From: Nanohaloarchaea archaeon SW_4_43_9
GTDB taxonomy: Archaea > Nanohalarchaeota > Nanosalinia > Nanosalinales > Nanosalinaceae
Reading direction: 5' to 3'
NCBI GenBank assembly: GCA_003009815.1
Contig: PXPD01000002.1
Location: 1 to 30,489 of the forward strand
Length of the DNA stretch: 30,489 nt
This document shows positions 29,134 through 30,489 of the stretch, piece by piece; within the stretch, counting starts at the first letter, position 1, and each line of letters opens with the position of its first letter. Position numbers and translations under genes: made by a program. The notes under the pieces are model-generated. The model did not search any database. It saw only the letters and a program-made list of their open reading frames with translations, and was not told where the DNA came from.

Positions 29134-29247
29134 AAATCTTGGATTTGCTTCTGATCGAGAAAACTCTTATGAGTTTTCGATCTCCGGCACGAACTTCTGA
29201 AAGTTCGGCTATCAAGAGCCCTTCGTAGAAGCGCTCTCTGAACTTTC
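29132..29247 (-). ncRNA. Structured leader ahead of tRNA-Ser(UGA), possible extra RNA
   Basis: Between the promoter (29264-29282) and the tRNA lie four hairpins in a row: AGAGC...GCTCT (29215-29237), CGAACTT-ctga-AAGTTCG (29190-29207), GAAAACTC-ttat-GAGTTTTC (29159-29178) and GCAAATC-ttg-GATTTGC (29132-29148). The last includes the first two bases of the tRNA. There is no ORF. tRNA-Ser(GGA), with the same promoter, has a leader of only about 7 bases. It may be a separate small RNA co-transcribed with the tRNA. Confidence 0.5.
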
Positions 29248-29263
29248 TAAAAATAGAATTTGA

Positions 29264-29282
29264 TAGAAACTTTAAATTAGAA
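29264..29282 (-). promoter_or_regulatory. tRNA promoter, second copy
   Basis: Identical 19 bases to 6738-6756, with the minus-strand TATA TTTAAA at 29271-29276. The transcript should begin near 29247, about 114 bases before the mature tRNA. Confidence 0.65.
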
Positions 29283-29307
29283 GTGGGAAAGAGAAAGGAT
29301 AGAAGGT

Positions 29308-29616
29308 CTATTCTTCGAGTTCGATTTCGATGTCGACTCCTTCTGGAACATGTACTCGCATTACCTGTCGAAGTGCTCTCTCGGAGTCCATAATGTCGAT
29401 AAGCCGCTTGTGTACATGCATTTCGTATCTCTCAATGGTTTCACTTCCTTCACCGTCCGGTGCCTTTCTTGTCGGTATTGTTAGCTGGTCTGTTGGTAGG
29501 GGAACAGGGCCTGAAAGCTCTGCATCGTACTCGTCCGCTATTTCTTCGATTTCATCTGACAGTTCATCTACCTTTTCCTGATTGGTGCTTCTAAGTTTTA
29601 CCCGCGCTTTTTGCAT
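29308..29616 (-). CDS. rps10: 30S ribosomal protein uS10
   Basis: 102 residues, normal length. ARVKLRSTNQEKVDELSDEI, LSGPVPLPTDQLTIPTRKAP and YEMHVHKRLIDIMDSERALR are diagnostic of archaeal uS10. A GAGGT Shine-Dalgarno lies about 9 bases ahead, and a TATA (TTTATAAG, about 29640-29648) upstream. In most archaea it directly follows EF-1A; here a nucleotidyltransferase gene lies between. Confidence 0.98.
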   Translation of the reverse strand: MQKARVKLRSTNQEKVDELSDEIEEIADEYDAELSGPVPLPTDQLTIPTRKAPDGEGSETIERYEMHVHKRLIDIMDSERALRQVMRVHVPEGVDIEIELEE

Positions 29617-29666
29617 ATCAATAACCTCTGAAGTTAATTCTTATAAATGGTTTTAGCTGCTGGTAG

Positions 29667-30098
29667 CTATTCCAGCTTTTCCAATTCTTTCGCTCTATCT
29701 GTTTTATCTATCTTCCTGTACGCCTTGATAATTTGGTCGATAGGCAGTAGGGGTACTCCGTTTTCGGTCTTTTCTATCTTGATTTCTTCCCATTCAACCA
29801 GAGGTTCCTGATCATCCTCTTCGGTTTTGCTGTAGATGACTTCCACGTCCTCTTCATTGATCCTGTACCTGTCTATCTGTGATAGTTCCATTTTTTCTGT
29901 TTCCACGAATTTCGGCTTAAATATCTTCCTAAACTCATCTGCGGCATCTTCTTTCATCAATAGGTCAATGTCATTAGGCTCAACCTCAATACCTCTGAGA
30001 GCGGAGTAAACGCTGCCGAAGACAGCCCATGTGAAGCCTTCTGGCAGTTTTACAGCTATTTCATGTAAAGCTTCTAACTTTTTAGGATTGATCGGCAT
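29667..30098 (-). CDS. Nucleotidyltransferase-fold protein
   Basis: 143 residues. WAVFGSVYSALRGIEVEPND followed by IDLLM gives the Gly-Ser and Asp-x-Asp catalytic pair of the Pol-beta nucleotidyltransferase superfamily, and the later VEVIY may supply the third acidic position. The C-terminal helix (IDQIIKAYRKIDKTDRAKEL) resembles those of small stand-alone members. Substrate unknown; candidates are nucleotidylation of a protein, RNA or small molecule. The promoter CTATAAAAAT lies about 25 bases ahead, so the mRNA is probably leaderless. Confidence 0.78.
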   Translation of the reverse strand: MPINPKKLEALHEIAVKLPEGFTWAVFGSVYSALRGIEVEPNDIDLLMKEDAADEFRKIFKPKFVETEKMELSQIDRYRINEEDVEVIYSKTEEDDQEPLVEWEEIKIEKTENGVPLLPIDQIIKAYRKIDKTDRAKELEKLE

Positions 30099-30223
30099 GT
30101 AAAGAAGTTATTTTAGCGATTTTTATAGCATAAAGGAATAGAAAGAGAGAAAAATGATAGAATGGTAATGATAGCAAGAGTAATTATGGTGGAAAGTTGG
30201 ATAAGAAAGAAAAGGTTGGAGAA

Positions 30224-30237
30224 AGGCTTGCGCCTTA
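30224..30237 (-). terminator. Stem-loop at the EF-1A stop codon
   Basis: AAGGC-gcaa-GCCTT on the minus strand (GNRA loop) overlaps the TAA stop and is followed by TTTCTCC and T-rich sequence, a possible terminator or stability element. Confidence 0.5.
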
Positions 30238-30489
30238 CTGTTCGTCGACAGATAGTGCCATTCCGGCTCCGACTGTCTGTCCCATGTCTCTGACTGCGAA
30301 TCTTGAGAGCTGTGGGATGTCGTCGTTCTCTTCGATAACGAGTGGTTGCTGTGGTGTGATCTCCACGATTGCTGCCTGTCCCTGCTTGATGTAGTCAGGG
30401 TCTTCCTCGATTGTCTCACCGGTCTTAGGGTTCATGGTCTTCTTCAGATCTGTGAAGGTGCATGAAACCTGTGCGGTGTTGACGTGGAA
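30235..30489 (-). CDS. tuf: Translation elongation factor EF-1A, C-terminal part
   Basis: Partial; the 5' part lies beyond the right edge. The last 84 residues, from FHVNTAQVSCTFTDLKKTMN to RDMGQTVGAGMALSVDEQ, are domain 3 of aEF-1A: QGQAAIVEITPQQPLVIEEN and LSRFAVRDMGQTVGAG are the conserved closing strands. EF-1A delivers aminoacyl-tRNA to the ribosome. Confidence 0.95.
   Translation of the reverse strand, partial: FHVNTAQVSCTFTDLKKTMNPKTGETIEEDPDYIKQGQAAIVEITPQQPLVIEENDDIPQLSRFAVRDMGQTVGAGMALSVDEQ

Overview
The window looks like chromosomal DNA of a salt-adapted archaeon, most likely a nanohaloarchaeon (DPANN, Candidatus Nanosalina/Haloredivivus-like). The sequence evidence is archaeal-type genes throughout (aIF1, EF-1A, RNA polymerase subunit D, eL19, eL32, eS4, Cbf5, archease, EMC3/DUF106), archaeal TATA-type promoters (TTTATAAAAATT, TTTAAA), intron-bearing tRNAs, very acidic proteins with Glu/Asp-rich tails on RNA-binding ribosomal proteins, and only moderate GC. 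The taxon is inferred from these traits, not from a search.

Layout. 1-1081 (-): a secreted CWB2-repeat surface protein, frameshifted and running off the left edge. 1167-2960 (+): a dUTPase/dCTP deaminase family enzyme, a good candidate C/D box guide RNA, a coiled-coil protein and an unrecognised protein. 3042-3183 (-): tRNA-Leu(UAA) with an intron. 3224-3706 (-): an unknown protein. 3752-5862 (-): alpha-type operon uS13-uS4-uS11-RpoD. 5926-6207 (-): a parvulin. 6247-6714 (-): tRNA-Ser(GGA), tRNA-Gln(CUG) and tRNA-Gln(UUG), all with introns; both Gln introns are in the D arm. 6773-9994 (-): Cbf5, EMC3/DUF106 insertase and SecY. 10048-16721 (-): the spc block uS17-uL14-uL24-eS4-uL5-uS14-uS8-uL6-eL32-eL19-uL18-uS5-uL30-uL15. 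16722-17702: a decayed stretch where archaea normally carry rnp1 (RNase P p29); it holds a frameshifted GNAT gene, a recognisable rnp1 pseudogene and a possible small RNA. 17751-23668 (-): aIF1, uL29, uS3, uL22, uS19, uL2, uL23, uL4 and uL3, with two unknown acidic genes flanking uL2. 23833-27662 (-): small unknown ORFs, RtcB ligase, a membrane peptide, archease, cytidylate kinase and AAG glycosylase. 27694-28894: a winged-helix regulator divergent from a membrane-anchored helical-bundle protein. 29047-30489 (-): tRNA-Ser(UGA) with an unusual structured leader, uS10, a nucleotidyltransferase, and the 3' end of EF-1A.

Common theme. Most genes make or mature the translation and secretion machinery. 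RtcB and archease sit near one another in a genome whose tRNAs carry many introns, so local RNA ligation capacity matches the need. The most unusual signals are: the rnp1 pseudogene; a family of short hairpins (typically GAAAACC...GGTTTTC) found both inside tRNA introns and in the few true gaps of the ribosomal operon; D-arm introns in both tRNA-Gln genes; a 50-residue C-terminal module shared by uS3 and uL24; and a chain of hairpins in front of tRNA-Ser(UGA).
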